A DNA stretch of 64,000 bases from Epiperipatus broadwayi (lineage: Eukaryota > Onychophora > Udeonychophora > Euonychophora > Peripatidae): assembly GCA_028023455.1 (NCBI GenBank), contig JAQFVV010006425.1, positions 374,001-438,000 of the forward strand, written 5' to 3'. The translations under genes were made by a program, and so were the position numbers. Of this stretch, positions 38,585 to 49,929 are shown piece by piece (the stretch's first letter is position 1; each line of letters starts with the position of its first letter). The notes under the pieces were generated by a model. That model was given only the letters and a program-made list of their open reading frames with translations, searched no databases and was not told where the DNA came from.

Positions 38585-39030
38585 TGTGAACAGCTTATGT
38601 AAGCATAAATAATGTGATCATATGATGTTTAATGGTTTAATACCAATTCTGCCTAATAGGATTATGGTGACTGTGGTTATTAAAGAACCAAAGACACCAA
38701 CAAGTCTAGATGCTGAACTGGTTTCAGATTTATATGATACATGCTAATGAACTTAAATGGAAAACAATATTATATTTTCATTTTGGATTCAAAACTTTAT
38801 AGTTAGCTAATAAAGTAGAAGGTGGATGCTGGAGGGTTGCTTAGAACCTAAGATCTAGATGCAGATCTTTCAGATCCAAAGCTTCTCACTGATGGAAGCC
38901 ACAAGCTAGTAACTAGTCTGGGGATATTGGATGAATAGGCACTAGATAGGAATTTTATGCATGAATCTTCTTGCATTCATTGATTATTCTGACTTGCACT
39001 GAGTGGTGCTACTGTATGGAGAGTTTATTC
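38585..39030 (+). repeat. R1 repeat, nearly complete copy in plus orientation
   Basis: It matches the reverse complement of the 59.65-60.07 kb unit throughout: ATGTTTAATGGTTTAATACC, AAAGAACCAAAGACACCAA, GGTGGATGCTGGAGGGTTGC, AACTAGTCTGGGGATATTGG and CACTGAGTGGTGCTACTGTA. It stands back to back with the minus-orientation copies, forming an inverted pair. Confidence 0.75.
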
Positions 39031-39065
39031 TCTGTTCATTGAATTTGGGTCATAATTATTTTGTA

Positions 39066-39180
39066 ATATAGATGGATTTAAACACAGCCTTTCAAGTTTT
39101 TTTATCCATCCTCTCTATCTTATACAATCAATATCTATGACCAGACATATGTGAACAAGATAAATGATCTCCAATATATT
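39066..39180 (-). repeat. Third copy of the 37.7 kb tRNA-like unit
   Basis: ATGGATTTAAACACAGCC...CCTCTCTATCTTATACAATC, then ATGACCAGACATATGTG, follow the 37,740-37,830 sequence in order. Confidence 0.5.
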
Positions 39181-39354
39181 TTGTGCAGAACCATCATTCA
39201 TCAGCATTCATCAATTGGTCCAGATTTAATTGTTACCAAATACATATAATTAAAATAGCTCATAGTTGACCCTCATAATACTGGAAGTGGAAAAAATCAA
39301 CAAAAATCAGTACTTCACAATTTCAATGCTGTGATTAATCATGTTTTGAATGTA

Positions 39355-40031
39355 TTAAAATATATGTAAATAAGCATTTATTTTATAGCGCTGTTTTTAT
39401 AAATTGTAATACATTAAAGATCAGCCTTTTCAAGCTATTGTGCATGTGCTTTTTACGACTGTTAATAATAAATGAATACTTTCATTCACAACACAAGATA
39501 TAGTATTTATGAAAGAATAAAATGAATCCACTTATTCTTTCCAACCCAAATGCTTATATATGGTCAAATCTTAAGTACTGGAAATGAAAGCATGAGGATA
39601 GACCACTCACTTTAAATTACTGTTTACGATGTCTAAATGAATGATGTCGACAAAATTATCTAGAATTTACTAAACATCACTCTCAAATGAAACTTAAACA
39701 TATGTAAATAAGAATTTATTTTATAGCACTATGTTTTTATAAATTGTAATACATTAAAGATCAGACTTTTCAAGCTATTGTGCATGCACTTTTTACGAGT
39801 AATTTTACAGTAATTTAAAGTGAGTGGTCTATCCCCACGCTTTCATTTCCTGTACTTAAGATTTGCCCATATATAAGCATTTGGGTTGGAAAGAATAAGT
39901 GGATTCATTTTATTCTTTCATAAATACTATATCTTGTGTTGGGAATGAAAGTATTCATTTATTATTAACACTTGTAAAAAGCACATGCACAATAGCTTGA
40001 AAAGGCTGATCTTTAATGTATTACAATTTAT
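39355..40031. repeat. P palindrome, arms about 225 bp
   Basis: The left arm (39,399-39,623) and right arm (39,807-40,030) are reverse complements with only a handful of mismatches. The spacer (39,624-39,806) itself holds a third, direct copy of the left-arm start (about 39,700-39,800). It carries no coding sequence. Related units are at 18.6 kb (one arm) and 41.6-41.9 kb (diverged palindrome). It is MITE- or foldback-like, and near-identical arms suggest recent duplication or conversion. Confidence 0.8.
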
Positions 40032-40500
40032 TAAAATGTAGTATTTAAAAGTAAATTTAAATTATTCTAATGCATAAAATAACTTATTATAATAGTCTAA
40101 ATTAAATTCAAATAACTAAAACATCATAACAGTTTGAGCAATGAGTTTAATAAAATGAATTGTTAGTTGATGTGGATGACAAGTAATATTTAGTGCAGAA
40201 ATGACATGTTAACCATGAATCTAAAAATCTTCATCTCTTAAATCTGTTACACTATTGCCATATTAAATCAAATAAGGCAAAATATGCAAATAGTTTCTCT
40301 ACAGGAGATTATACGATACATTTGCATCAAATTGACAGTTGATTTTTGATCCAGAAATTTTATTCTCCTGAATCACAGCCCTACTACTATGCTAAATTTC
40401 TAAAAGCAACAATATATTTAGTAATAACACTAAATAAACTCAGACTATATATGTAACTGAACACAAACTAAGTAAAGCTTTCAATGAAGTGTATAGTGTA
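40032..40500. other. A+T-rich noncoding stretch
   Basis: Nothing recognised. Confidence 0.5.
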
Positions 40501-40502
40501 AA

Positions 40503-41510
40503 AAACTCTCAAAAAACATGTGATATCACCTGTCTTTAAGCATTTGTTCTTATATATGCTTAAATATGTGTTCAATCCCCCTATAATTACATCCAAGATT
40601 TTTTTAGTATATACATTATACTTGTATTCAAATATTACTTTATTTATGTAATTTTAAATGAGAGAGTGAATTTAATCTATTGATTATATGTATTTACAGA
40701 ATTAATGATGAGAATCACCATTTAAATGATCAGAGGATCAAAGAACGTTACTTCTGATAACTTCTAAATATGAAATGAAAACTAAGTTACATATAATGGG
40801 AAATATTTAATATTTGTAGATATTAACACTGTGTTTCCATTTCATATTTAGAGGTTGTTAAAATTTAAGCTCTGTTTTGATTTTCTGAATATTTAAATAG
40901 TTATTCTTATCATTTATTATATATATAGCAAAGAAATCAAGTCATACATCACATGACTTAATTTCTCAAGTTTGTATTACAAATGTTATCTAATGTGCTT
41001 TCCAATAGCTCTTAACAAGCTTTCCGAATATTCCCAGACCAGTTTCTGCTTCTGGATACCTCAGTGAGGTGCTAGGATATTCAAGCATTGTATTTAAAAA
41101 TACAAGGTCAAGCTCAGCACTTTATCTAATGGCTAACTATTATGTTCAGTCCCATATGGCTATTTAAGCTAGATAGCTGAATTTGAAGACATATGGATGT
41201 GTAAAAAAATTCAAATTTTCTACTTATAGTTAACCATTAGATAAAGTGCTGAGCATGATTTAGTATTTTAAATTTAATACTTGAATATCCTAGTACCTCA
41301 CTGAGGAACCCAGAATCAGAAACCAGTCTGGGGTTGGAAATATTTTGAAAAGCTTGTTAAGAACTATTGGCAAGCTTATTATATATGTAATCAATAGATT
41401 GAATTCACTCTCTCATTTAAATACATAAATATAATAAAAAAACAAATACAAGGAGTCATGTGGTATTATTTGTCTTTTGAGAGTTTATTTATTATATAAC
41501 TCATTGGAAG
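40503..41510. repeat. Nested inverted repeat about 1 kb across
   Basis: Inner arms about 41,010-41,145 and 41,235-41,370 (AGCACTTTATCTAATGG, CCTCAGTGAGGTGCTAGGAT) and outer arms (AATGAGAGAGTGAATT...ATCTATTGATTA at about 40,657 and 41,385) are reverse complements. About 300 bp interrupts the left side only. That insert contains two hairpins of its own (40,759-40,856, 18 of 19 bp; 40,933-40,965, 12 of 13 bp). CAGTTTCTG...CTCAGTGAG resembles part of R1, so a distant link is possible. Confidence 0.65.
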
Positions 41511-41609
41511 TTTCAGTTACAATTTGTTCATCTAAGTAATAACAATGTAAATTGTGAAATAATTAATTGCAAAAAAAAAAATAGATACTTTTAAAAAAAA
41601 AAAAAAATC

Positions 41610-41910
41610 AATCTTAAAAAAGCATTTATTTTTATAGCATCTGTATACAATTTGTAATTACATTCATATCGGCCTTTCAAGCCAATTGTGCAAATGCTTT
41701 GCGAGTGTTAATGAATACCCTCTGACCAATACAAGATATAGAATTTATGCAGAAATATATAAATATTTGAGTCATAGGAATAAGAGGATTCTTTTTATTC
41801 CTGCATAAATTCTATATCTTGTATTGGTCAGAGGGTATTAATTTATTATTTAACACTTGCAAAGCGTTTGCACAATTGGCTTGAAAGGCCGATATGAATG
41901 TAATCAATCT
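41610..41910. repeat. P palindrome family, diverged member
   Basis: The left arm (41,657-41,752) and right arm (41,801-41,904) are complementary apart from a roughly 10-bp indel and a few mismatches. The arms read like P (AAGCATTTATTTTATAG, TTTCAAGC, ATTGTGCA, ACAAGATATAGAATTTATG) but differ from it at many sites. The arm-to-arm identity inside this copy is higher than its identity to the 39.4 kb copy. Confidence 0.75.
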
Positions 41911-43465
41911 TAAACAAAATTAAAATAAACAACTAAAAATAAATAAATAAATATTTAACATCAATATATATTTTTGTATTTTTATCAAGATATTTTCTCT
42001 TTTACATGTTATGTAATGTGATAAGGCTACTCTTTTAGTGAAGTCAGGAATCTTTCAGCCAATATGCCCCAAAAATGTGTTACCCACCTTCCCTTTCTTC
42101 TCTATTACCCACCCTAAGTTTTTCCCATACTCTTCTCTAACCTACTCTATCATATTTCTACAACATCATCTTTATCCACTTCATGGCCTTTGTATCTATA
42201 CCATCTTTATCATTTTTCAAGCTCAGCATAAAGACCAAGAATCCTGTTTCTGTATAATCACCTCAACTATATTTATTCTTCCACTATTTCATTATTTGTA
42301 CATTTTCTGCTTGTAAGCATTTATATTAACAACTACTCTTTAGCAACTACATCCAGTGGATTTTTGATATTATATGACATCAAATATGAGTAGTAAAATA
42401 TATAAATTTAGAAGTTAATCATAATCTTTTTTTTTTAATTTTACAAATTCTACAAAAAAAAAACAAAACAATATATTAATTATAATTCCTATTTTTTTCT
42501 TATACTCTCATATTTTCACTCAGCCCATGACCAAAACTTGGCAAAGTCACTATTCAAATTGGATTCACACTTCATTGCAGTTAAACAACTTATTGTGTTA
42601 CTTATATGAATATGGATGCTGTGTCATCATACTTTTTGCCTATGTAACATAAATTTATTCTACTGTAAATATATTGACACTTGTATACAGTTTGTTATCA
42701 ATAGTTTTTTTTAATAAAAATATGTAGTTTCCAATAATACTTCAATACTCTTTCCAATAAGAGGTAAAAGCATAACTTGATGTTTAATTTTTATTTATTT
42801 ATTTTTAGTTATCTATTTCAAATTTAAGATTGATTATAAAGAAAACAACATTATGAACAAAAATTTTAAGACTGAAGTTTGATCATTTGAAATTTGAAAT
42901 TTTTTTATATACAACTTTATGATGAAGTGATTAATTATGTTTAATATTTTTATGGATTAATTATGATATAAAAATAAATGAGTAGAGGATATTATAATTC
43001 TTATTACACATAAATTACCATCTCATAATGTATAGCAAGATGAATAGAATCTTCTTGCCTTATATAAAGTAATAGTAGACAAAAACAACTTAAACTAAAG
43101 TTGAATGTTTTCTTGTGAATAAATTTAGGGCAACAAATTATCTGGAACTTTTCTTGTTGATGATCTAGCAGAATAATGGATTTTGTGATAAGTGACTCTT
43201 ATAAAAACTTACAATTTGTTTCATTGTATTTATTCCATACTATTCCATTTATTATTACTTATATTAATTGCAATGTCAATATGCTTCTTTACAAGATGTT
43301 ATGAAGAGAGTGTTAATTGTCTCTAGTGCAATCGTTGAGTGACTAAGCATGCACAAAAAATCTGCTTTTTTACTTGGCTATTTTTATAATACAACTGCTA
43401 ATTATTAAACAAAAATATTTTAAAAAAAACTATTATTTCATGATAATTTTAAAAAAAAATACTAT
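41911..43465. other. A+T-rich noncoding stretch
   Basis: The stretch 42,030-42,300 is pyrimidine-rich on the plus strand and open for about 90 codons from a GTG. The peptide is low in complexity and has no recognisable domain. Nothing else. Confidence 0.45.
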
Positions 43466-43467
43466 AA

Positions 43468-43564
43468 TATTTTTTTTTTCCATATGTCAAGTGGATTGAC
43501 CTGGAAGCGAACCCGAGCCAGCTAGTTGGAAGGCAGCTATGCTAACCGCGACGCCACCAACTCT
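43468..43564 (-). repeat. tRNA-derived SINE, copy 2
   Basis: On the minus strand: GTTGGTGGCGTCGCGGTTAG start, GCTGCCTTCCAACTAGC middle, B-box GGTTCGCTTCC, then CTTGACATATGGAAAAAA. The TGACATATGG plus A-tail end is shared with the other copies. Confidence 0.7.
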
Positions 43565-44210
43565 TGAAATGAGAAATGATTAAGTCGTAAAATTTTAAAA
43601 TAGAATATAATCTTTAAATAAAAATATTAATATATATATATATAGAGATGTTATTAGTTTTTTAATCAAGTCCTAATATTAATAATAAAATTTTGAAGAA
43701 ACAAAAATTATAAAAAGATAAAAGGCTAAATAAAGATTAAAAATAAAAATGTATTCCTTTTGTAAATATTTCTTTAAAGAAGTTTTTTTTAAAAAAATAC
43801 TGCATTAAAAAATTATAATAAAGATAATTATAACAAAAGAAAGAGAGAAGATATCAGCAATACAAATGTTTTATAATACATAAGTTAATAATTTAAAATA
43901 GTTTAACCAAATATCTAATCAAAATTTTAAATATATTAACATGTTAATATTTTGAGTGAAAAATTCAACCAAAAAAGAATAAGAAATAATGTGGGGAAAA
44001 AAATAGTACTTAGTTAAGATAGTTAAAGCTCTCAGGAATACAATAGTATTTTTTAAAAAACTGTTTTTCTAAACGTGTTAATTAACTAGCACTATTTTAT
44101 TTTTATTTTTAAAAAGGGAAATGGATATTTAAATATAGTTGTATCATCATTCATTTTTTAAAAAAAATAACTTTTTACTTACCATTTATGCAGGAAAAAG
44201 AACCTACATA

Positions 44211-44225
44211 GTAATAATAATGATA

Positions 44226-44300
<75 letters not shown>

Positions 44301-44302
44301 TT
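44211..44302. repeat. Compound (GAT)n(AAT)n microsatellite
   Basis: About 12 GAT units pass into about 15 AAT units. In the orientation of foldback copy B it lies some 220 bp upstream. Copy A also has a GAT/AAT compound array on the corresponding side. Confidence 0.9.
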
Positions 44303-44515
44303 AATAAACTGGCAACTGAATTTTAATAAAATTTATATTTAATATACTGTACTTTAATTTTTTTTTTTAAAAAAAATCTTTAACCAGTAGTTTATCCATT
44401 TGTTTTAGAAACTGTTGTCTCGATTAAAAAAAGACAAAAAATACTAAGAAGCATGGAATAAAGTATGATGCATTTATATATGATGAGAAATAAAGAAGGA
44501 AAAAAATATTATTTC

Positions 44516-44721
44516 ATGTTAAAGCTAATTATAAATTTTATTAAACGCACATTATTATATCAAGTAATATTTACTAAGGCTGTTACCTTAGGAATAAGCG
44601 TCTGAAAAATTCGAAGGTAGGGACCTCTAAGTGTTTAAGACCTGTAGAGGTCTCTACCTTCGAATTTTTCAGACGCTTATTCCTAAGGTTACAGCCTTAG
44701 TAAATATTATGTTAAAGCTAA
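44516..44721 (+). mobile_element. Foldback element family F, copy B
   Basis: The arms 44,566-44,628 and 44,646-44,708 are 63 bp long with two mismatches and a 17-nt loop. The element including its left extension (TTATTAAACGCACATTATTA) is flanked by a 13-bp direct repeat ATGTTAAAGCTAA (44,516-44,528 and 44,709-44,721), a possible target-site duplication. The terminal 26 bp, the central AGGTCYCTAC block and the left extension match copy A in inverted orientation. No coding capacity. Confidence 0.8.
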
Positions 44722-44724
44722 GTA

Positions 44725-45900
44725 AAATTTTATACCTAAAAATAAAGATCAAAATTAATCATGAATTAGTATTTTGTCCCAATTTATGAAAACTGAAAAT
44801 CAGTGATATAGAAAATATCTTTTTTTTTATGGTACTAAAATATCTTTTAAAAAGTTTTACATAGTGACTAGTAACTGATTGTTTTTCCAAGCTTAATGCA
44901 GCTCTATTTCTGGATCAACAAGTGAATCTGTTTTCTACTTTAATTCATAGTTTTATTATTTTACATTGGGAAAATCTATTACTGAAACAGTTAAAATGTT
45001 TCATATCGTATGTGGTAGTGACAACATGAATGATAAGAACATTTGATGGCAGAAAAAGTATTGAGGATGATCAAAATTTTGTAATTAATGTCTAGATATG
45101 TGAACACTTTAAAAAGTATCATAGAAAAATAGCTAATCTATATCACTATACAATGCAGAATACTTTGAGCACCTTGGAGAGAGAAGCAGTCACTTTTTCA
45201 CTAAGACACATTAAGTACTCATCAAAAAAAAACTGACAAGATATTATTTATTCAATTACATATAAATTATTCATAGCAGAAATGACTGTGCTATATTGTC
45301 TTCTTCTGGTCACTATATAAAATGACATGATTCACAGTACATGTGCAAAATGTTTAAAAATCATGTGACAATATATCAGAGAGTGATCTGCAATAAGGAG
45401 GATGATTTCTATCATCACAAACAGAAAAAGTAAACAAATGTGAGATCATTCTACAGTAATGACAATCTTGAGAATACCCAGAATGGATTTTAATTTGAAA
45501 CCACACAATAATAACAATTAGAAAAATTAAAAAAAGGTATCAACCCATTCTCCATTAATTATAAAAAAGAAAAAAAATCATAAAATTATTATCAAATAAC
45601 AGATGACAGGTTTAGTTAATGTCTTCTAATTTTCTGTTTTCAAAGACAATAAAAAGTTGTTTATAAATAGTGTTCTATTTAAAGTGATTTTAACACTATA
45701 TTACATAAAAAATTATAAAATAATTCAATATAATATTATCTACTACTACTATATTTTATATTACCTTAGTGAATAATTTTTTTCTTCTAATTTACTTTTT
45801 TTTTTTTTCAGAATAATTTTACTATCTTAAAAAAAACATGATTATAGTAACGTTTAATTGCAATAATATTTAAATTGGAATATTAGCTTGAAATGATTAT
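44725..45900. other. A+T-rich noncoding stretch
   Basis: Nothing recognised. Confidence 0.5.
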
Positions 45901-45902
45901 AA

Positions 45903-46005
45903 AGCATTGGTGGTCGAGAGGTCAGCACGACTGCCTTGCACTAGCAGGCAGTTGCCTGGGTTGCGGGTTCATGTCCCGGCCGATGCTATGACACTTAAAA
46001 AAAAG
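45903..46005 (+). repeat. tRNA-derived SINE, best-preserved copy
   Basis: AGCATTGG at 45,903 pairs with CCGATGCT at 45,980-45,987 as an acceptor stem (one G-T pair). The A-box TGGTCGAGAGG (45,911-45,921) fits the consensus, and CGGG TTCATGT CCCG forms a T-arm. A long variable region suggests a Leu- or Ser-type tRNA ancestor. After ATGACAC comes a short A-run. A true tRNA gene is unlikely because several similar degenerate copies share the non-tRNA tail ATGACATATGG. Confidence 0.75.
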
Positions 46006-46009
46006 ACAA

Positions 46010-47365
46010 TTATTTTATTGATTAAATAAAATACATTTTTCCTTTTATATATAAACTCTGATAACACCACTTCTGATTTTTAAAATATGTGATACAAATA
46101 TAAATTATAAAGCACTTTTTTGTGTGTATCTTCAAATCAAAACTGTTACTAAATTCTTATTAGAGTTTTTATGTTGTTGCTTGAATTTTAATATATTTTT
46201 CTTTTTGCATATTTACTTATTCATATATGTAAGTTTTGATATTTATGAGTTTTTTCCTGCTAATTTTTTGTAAATAATAGCAAGCAATGAATGCCACATT
46301 ATCCATAAACATTGCTTAAAAGAAAAGATGTTTTGGATTAAAAAAAATAAAATGAAATTGATGTAACAACTGAACAATGTTTATTGTAACATAGAAACAA
46401 ATTTTAACAACAATAAGAACTAGTAATAATATTTAATTATGATTGGTTGGTTGAAACTGCAAACTATTATGGAAACATTTGATGTTGTGATCAGTCTATA
46501 ATTTGATGTTGTGATCAGTATATATATATATATATATATTGGCCCACTGAATATGATATAATATTACTTTGAACAGGTGTAGGAAGTAACTGGTAATCTC
46601 TTGACAAATAATATAAATATTTAAATAGCTGTATTTGATTATTATCTATCCTATAGATATCTATATTTACATACAGGTTCAGTCTGATAAATTAAACAGA
46701 TCGTTGTATTTTTTGAAAAAAAAACCCAAAAGGATTGTAGATTCTTAGGTCATCACTGGAGAAATTTAATTATAATAATTTTTAAAAATTATTAGAAAGG
46801 TTTTGGTATATAAAAATTGTCAAACCATTTATGATGTTCCTTTCTGTTAAGATATTCATTGCAGTAAAGGATTTTGAAACATTTTATTAACCAGTGTTTG
46901 TTAACAGAGATTCAGTGTGCCTTTAGAGAATCCAATGAAATATAAAATAACAGTAATAATCAAAAATGAGATTTCTATATTTTATTAAATCTAGGTAATT
47001 GACTCAATCAATTGGCAAAGATAGAATCAATTTTTTAATCTATCTCCTGATTGCACTTCTCCAAAATAGCATGAAAGAAATTATTATTTTAAATACTTAA
47101 TATAAACTGTTTAAAATAAAATATAATTTAATTCTGTGATTGTCAGATATGTGATATTACTGACCATAGATTGTGGTAGTATCACTTTTAGTTAATTTTT
47201 TTGTAGTTCTTTTATAGCATCATATTTTGCTTATTATATGTTCCTTTGCTAGTAAAAAAAGTGATTTACAATTCAACTAGATATAATAAAGTATATCATA
47301 AAAAAACAAACAAACAAAATTGTGTATAAATTTGAAAAGTAATCTCACTGCTTAATGCTAAATTG
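46010..47365. other. A+T-rich noncoding stretch with a 24-bp tandem duplication
   Basis: ATTTGATGTTGTGATCAGT plus TATA-type ends is tandemly duplicated at 46,477-46,500 and 46,501-46,524, leading into (TA)n. No gene is recognised. Confidence 0.55.
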
Positions 47366-47369
47366 AAAT

Positions 47370-48075
47370 AAATATTTAAATATTAAATCTCCGCACATGG
47401 TTAAGCAATTCAGCATCACGCTCTGTGAAATAAATACATAAATATATTACAGTTTGTATTTCAAAATAGTCAGCCTCAACATGATATCACTTTGAAACTC
47501 TATTCTATTAGATCTTAAATATTGAAATACGAACTAATTTAAACAAAGAGCTTCAAATTTAAATAAGCAACGATCATAACTTTCTACTAAACAAACATAT
47601 TTACTACTTTTATATAAAGATAAATTAAACATTGGTAATTTTAATCTTTAAACATCTAATACAATTATATATAAAAATATTTCCCGTGTCTAACGCTAAG
47701 ATGAAATAAATATCCAAATATTAAATACCACCAAAGTGGCTATTTTGAAATACAAACTTTAATATATTTATATATTTATTTCATAAAGGGCAATGCTGAA
47801 TCTTTTAACGATGTAAGGTGATTTAATATTTGGATTTTTTTTTTTTCAGTTTAGATTTAAGCACTGGAATTATTTTCATATATAATTACTAATGTTTAAA
47901 TTGTTTTTACATAATAGTAATAAATATTTTTGTTTGGTAGCATGTCCAGATTGTTGTTTATTTACATTTCAAGATCTTTGGTTAAATTAATTTATATTTC
48001 AATATTTAAGATCTAATAGCATACAGTTTCAAAGTGGTATCATTTTGAGGCTGATTATTTTGAAATATGGATTCC
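47370..48075. repeat. Complex inverted repeat
   Basis: The 47,370-47,465 block (AGTTTGTATTTCAAAATAG end) is complementary to 47,745-47,840. The following 47,470-47,550 block (CACTTTGAAACT, TTAGATCTTAAATATTGAAATA) is complementary to 47,985-48,060. A short third copy of one end lies at 47,680-47,740. This is a rearranged foldback; no protein is visible. Confidence 0.6.
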
Positions 48076-48179
48076 AATATTTATTCCACTTTTATTGGTA
48101 AAAGAAGGTTGCCTTGACAGCAGTTTGAAATTGTTTATTGTTATCTCTATTGGGATTATTGATTGTTGACTGGTTTCTA

Positions 48180-48340
48180 ATAGTTCTAATACATTTATAT
48201 ATTTATTTTACAGAGGTCAAATCTGAAACTAGTCTGGTGATGTTGGATGAGGTAGATGGGAATTATATGCACAAGCCTTCTGGCATTCATTGATTACTCT
48301 GGTTGGCACTGAGTGGCACTACTATATGGAGAGTTTTGCC
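48180..48340 (+). repeat. R1 repeat, partial copy
   Basis: AACTAGTCTGGTGATGTTGG through GGTTGGCACTGAGTGGCACT to TATGGAGAGTTTT matches the last third of the 38.6-39.0 kb copy. The rest of the unit is missing. Confidence 0.75.
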
Positions 48341-48587
48341 TATTTTACTTATAGTAAGGAAAGATGGGGCCGGTTGAGATTGACCATCACTCTGAGTTAT
48401 GTTGTAAGCCTCCCAAAATACTATTTTCTTAGAGTGTGTGATCACTTAGATCAATAAAAACAGCAATGGATTTAATTAAGTATTGAAAAATAATAACATT
48501 ACTAGTTTCAAAGTGTATCAATAGGGCTGACTAAAACAAATTTCATAGCATCAGGTTAAGCAGAGACAAATTAATATATATATATAT

Positions 48588-49110
48588 ACACTTTAATTAA
48601 ATATTTATGATTATTTTTACAAAAAAAATTGTACAGTCCTTAATTTGAAAACAAATACATACATGGTTACAGTTAGATTTTATTTAAATAAATTTTATTT
48701 TTATAAGTACAAGTGATTTTAAAAAGAAAACTATACGCTATAATGTTTTGAGAACCATGGTACAACATGATGTTTGTTACATTTTAGTATTGAAGTTCTA
48801 TTTACAAAGAGTTGATTAATTTATTATTTTTATCAACATTTTTGTAATCATTCAATAAGGGAAAAAATGCTTTCATTATGTGTTTCAGTTGATTTTATTT
48901 TTTCTTTATGTTTTCAAATTTTAAATATTATTCTTAAGGATGTTTTTATTTTATTTGGAAACTTATATTTCTAAAAAAATAAATCCATTTTATGGATTTG
49001 TAATATAGAATAAAAATTTAATATTGAATCAAATGTTGAATGATACCTCAAACAACCACTAGGGAATGGTGGCAAAATGTTGAAATATGAAAGAGTTAAT
49101 TTTGAGTTTT
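48588..49110 (+). repeat. Dispersed repeat, partner of 2,377 and beyond
   Basis: The first 125 bp align well with 2,377-2,500. Later agreement is limited to scattered words such as GAAAGAGTTAA. No coding sequence. Confidence 0.45.
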
Positions 49111-49485
49111 TAATGACGCTAGTCATTGGAACCATTTTTAGGCATTTTATTAAGGGACATAATGGCACACTTAGATTTGATGTTTAATTAAAATGCTTTG
49201 ACTTTTTCAGCTCTTCATATCATGAAATACATCTATATCAACTATCTGCTTTTTATTTGAATGTATTTATAGTATTGTTTTTTTTTTTTTTTTAAAAAAA
49301 TTAGATATAATAGAAAACTTTACACGTAAGTACATTAGATCATAAATACATTAAAAAACAAACTAGATTATCAATATAGAATATAAATTGTATGACAACA
49401 AAATAAGCTCCAAGAACAAGCACATGTATATAAGTATACATGTACAACATCAGAAGCAGTAGCCATTTGAAAAGAGTATAATCAT
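49111..49485. other. A+T-rich noncoding stretch
   Basis: A T16/A7 junction lies at about 49,278-49,300. Nothing else is recognised. Confidence 0.5.
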
Positions 49486-49489
49486 TCCA

Positions 49490-49925
49490 ATTCTTTAGAT
49501 GCTTGTGATATGATTGTTTTCTTGTTAGAATATTTGTTCGAGAGTGACTTCATGGACATCATCTCACACATTGGGAAAAACAACTTTATCCCATGTATCA
49601 TGAAACAAGAGATCAGGTGACATTGTGCAGTCTCTAGTCTTTGCCTGTAAAAGGAGCTTTAAGAATATGTCCAGCTTAGGTGTGTTAGATGTTCTAAAGA
49701 TTATTTTACATCTTGTCAACCATACTGTGAATTTCAAAAAAATAGTCTAATATTTGCAAAAAGACCATTCTTAATGGTGTTCTTCATTGAAAGTGCAAAT
49801 CTGATGTCAAGTGCCACTTTATCAATGACAAAGTCCCTGATTGAAGATAACGCTGGACAGAGTAGATCAGATGATCAAAGCTCTCTTCATCATGACCACA
49901 TAGATGAGATTGGGAGCTGAGCCTT
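49490..49925 (-). pseudogene. Relic of the same LINE clade as 727-1038
   Basis: The minus strand carries HLCGHDEESFDHLIYS, resembling the Cys/His motif after a LINE RT domain. KVALDIRFALSMKNTIKNG then matches the 0.7-1.0 kb peptide without gaps, and FLKLLLQAKTRDCTMSPD follows. It is spread over at least two frames with stops between. About 13 of 29 and 12 of 28 residues are identical in the two best blocks. No A-tail or target duplication was found, so this copy is older than the one at 0.7 kb. Confidence 0.6.
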
Positions 49926-49929
49926 TTAA

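Noticed and set aside
38300-39030. CRISPR-like or satellite array
   Set aside because: The repeats are hundreds of bases long, few and inverted, in a eukaryotic background; no short regular repeat-spacer pattern exists anywhere in the window.
42038-42316. 92-codon plus-strand frame
   Set aside because: Opens with GTG, low complexity (Ser, Phe, Pro, Ile), lies in a pyrimidine-rich tract and has no domain.
45903-45990. Functional tRNA gene
   Set aside because: A tRNA-like fold is present, but similar degenerate copies share a non-tRNA tail, the anticodon loop is irregular and the long-arm structure is weak; SINE is the better reading.
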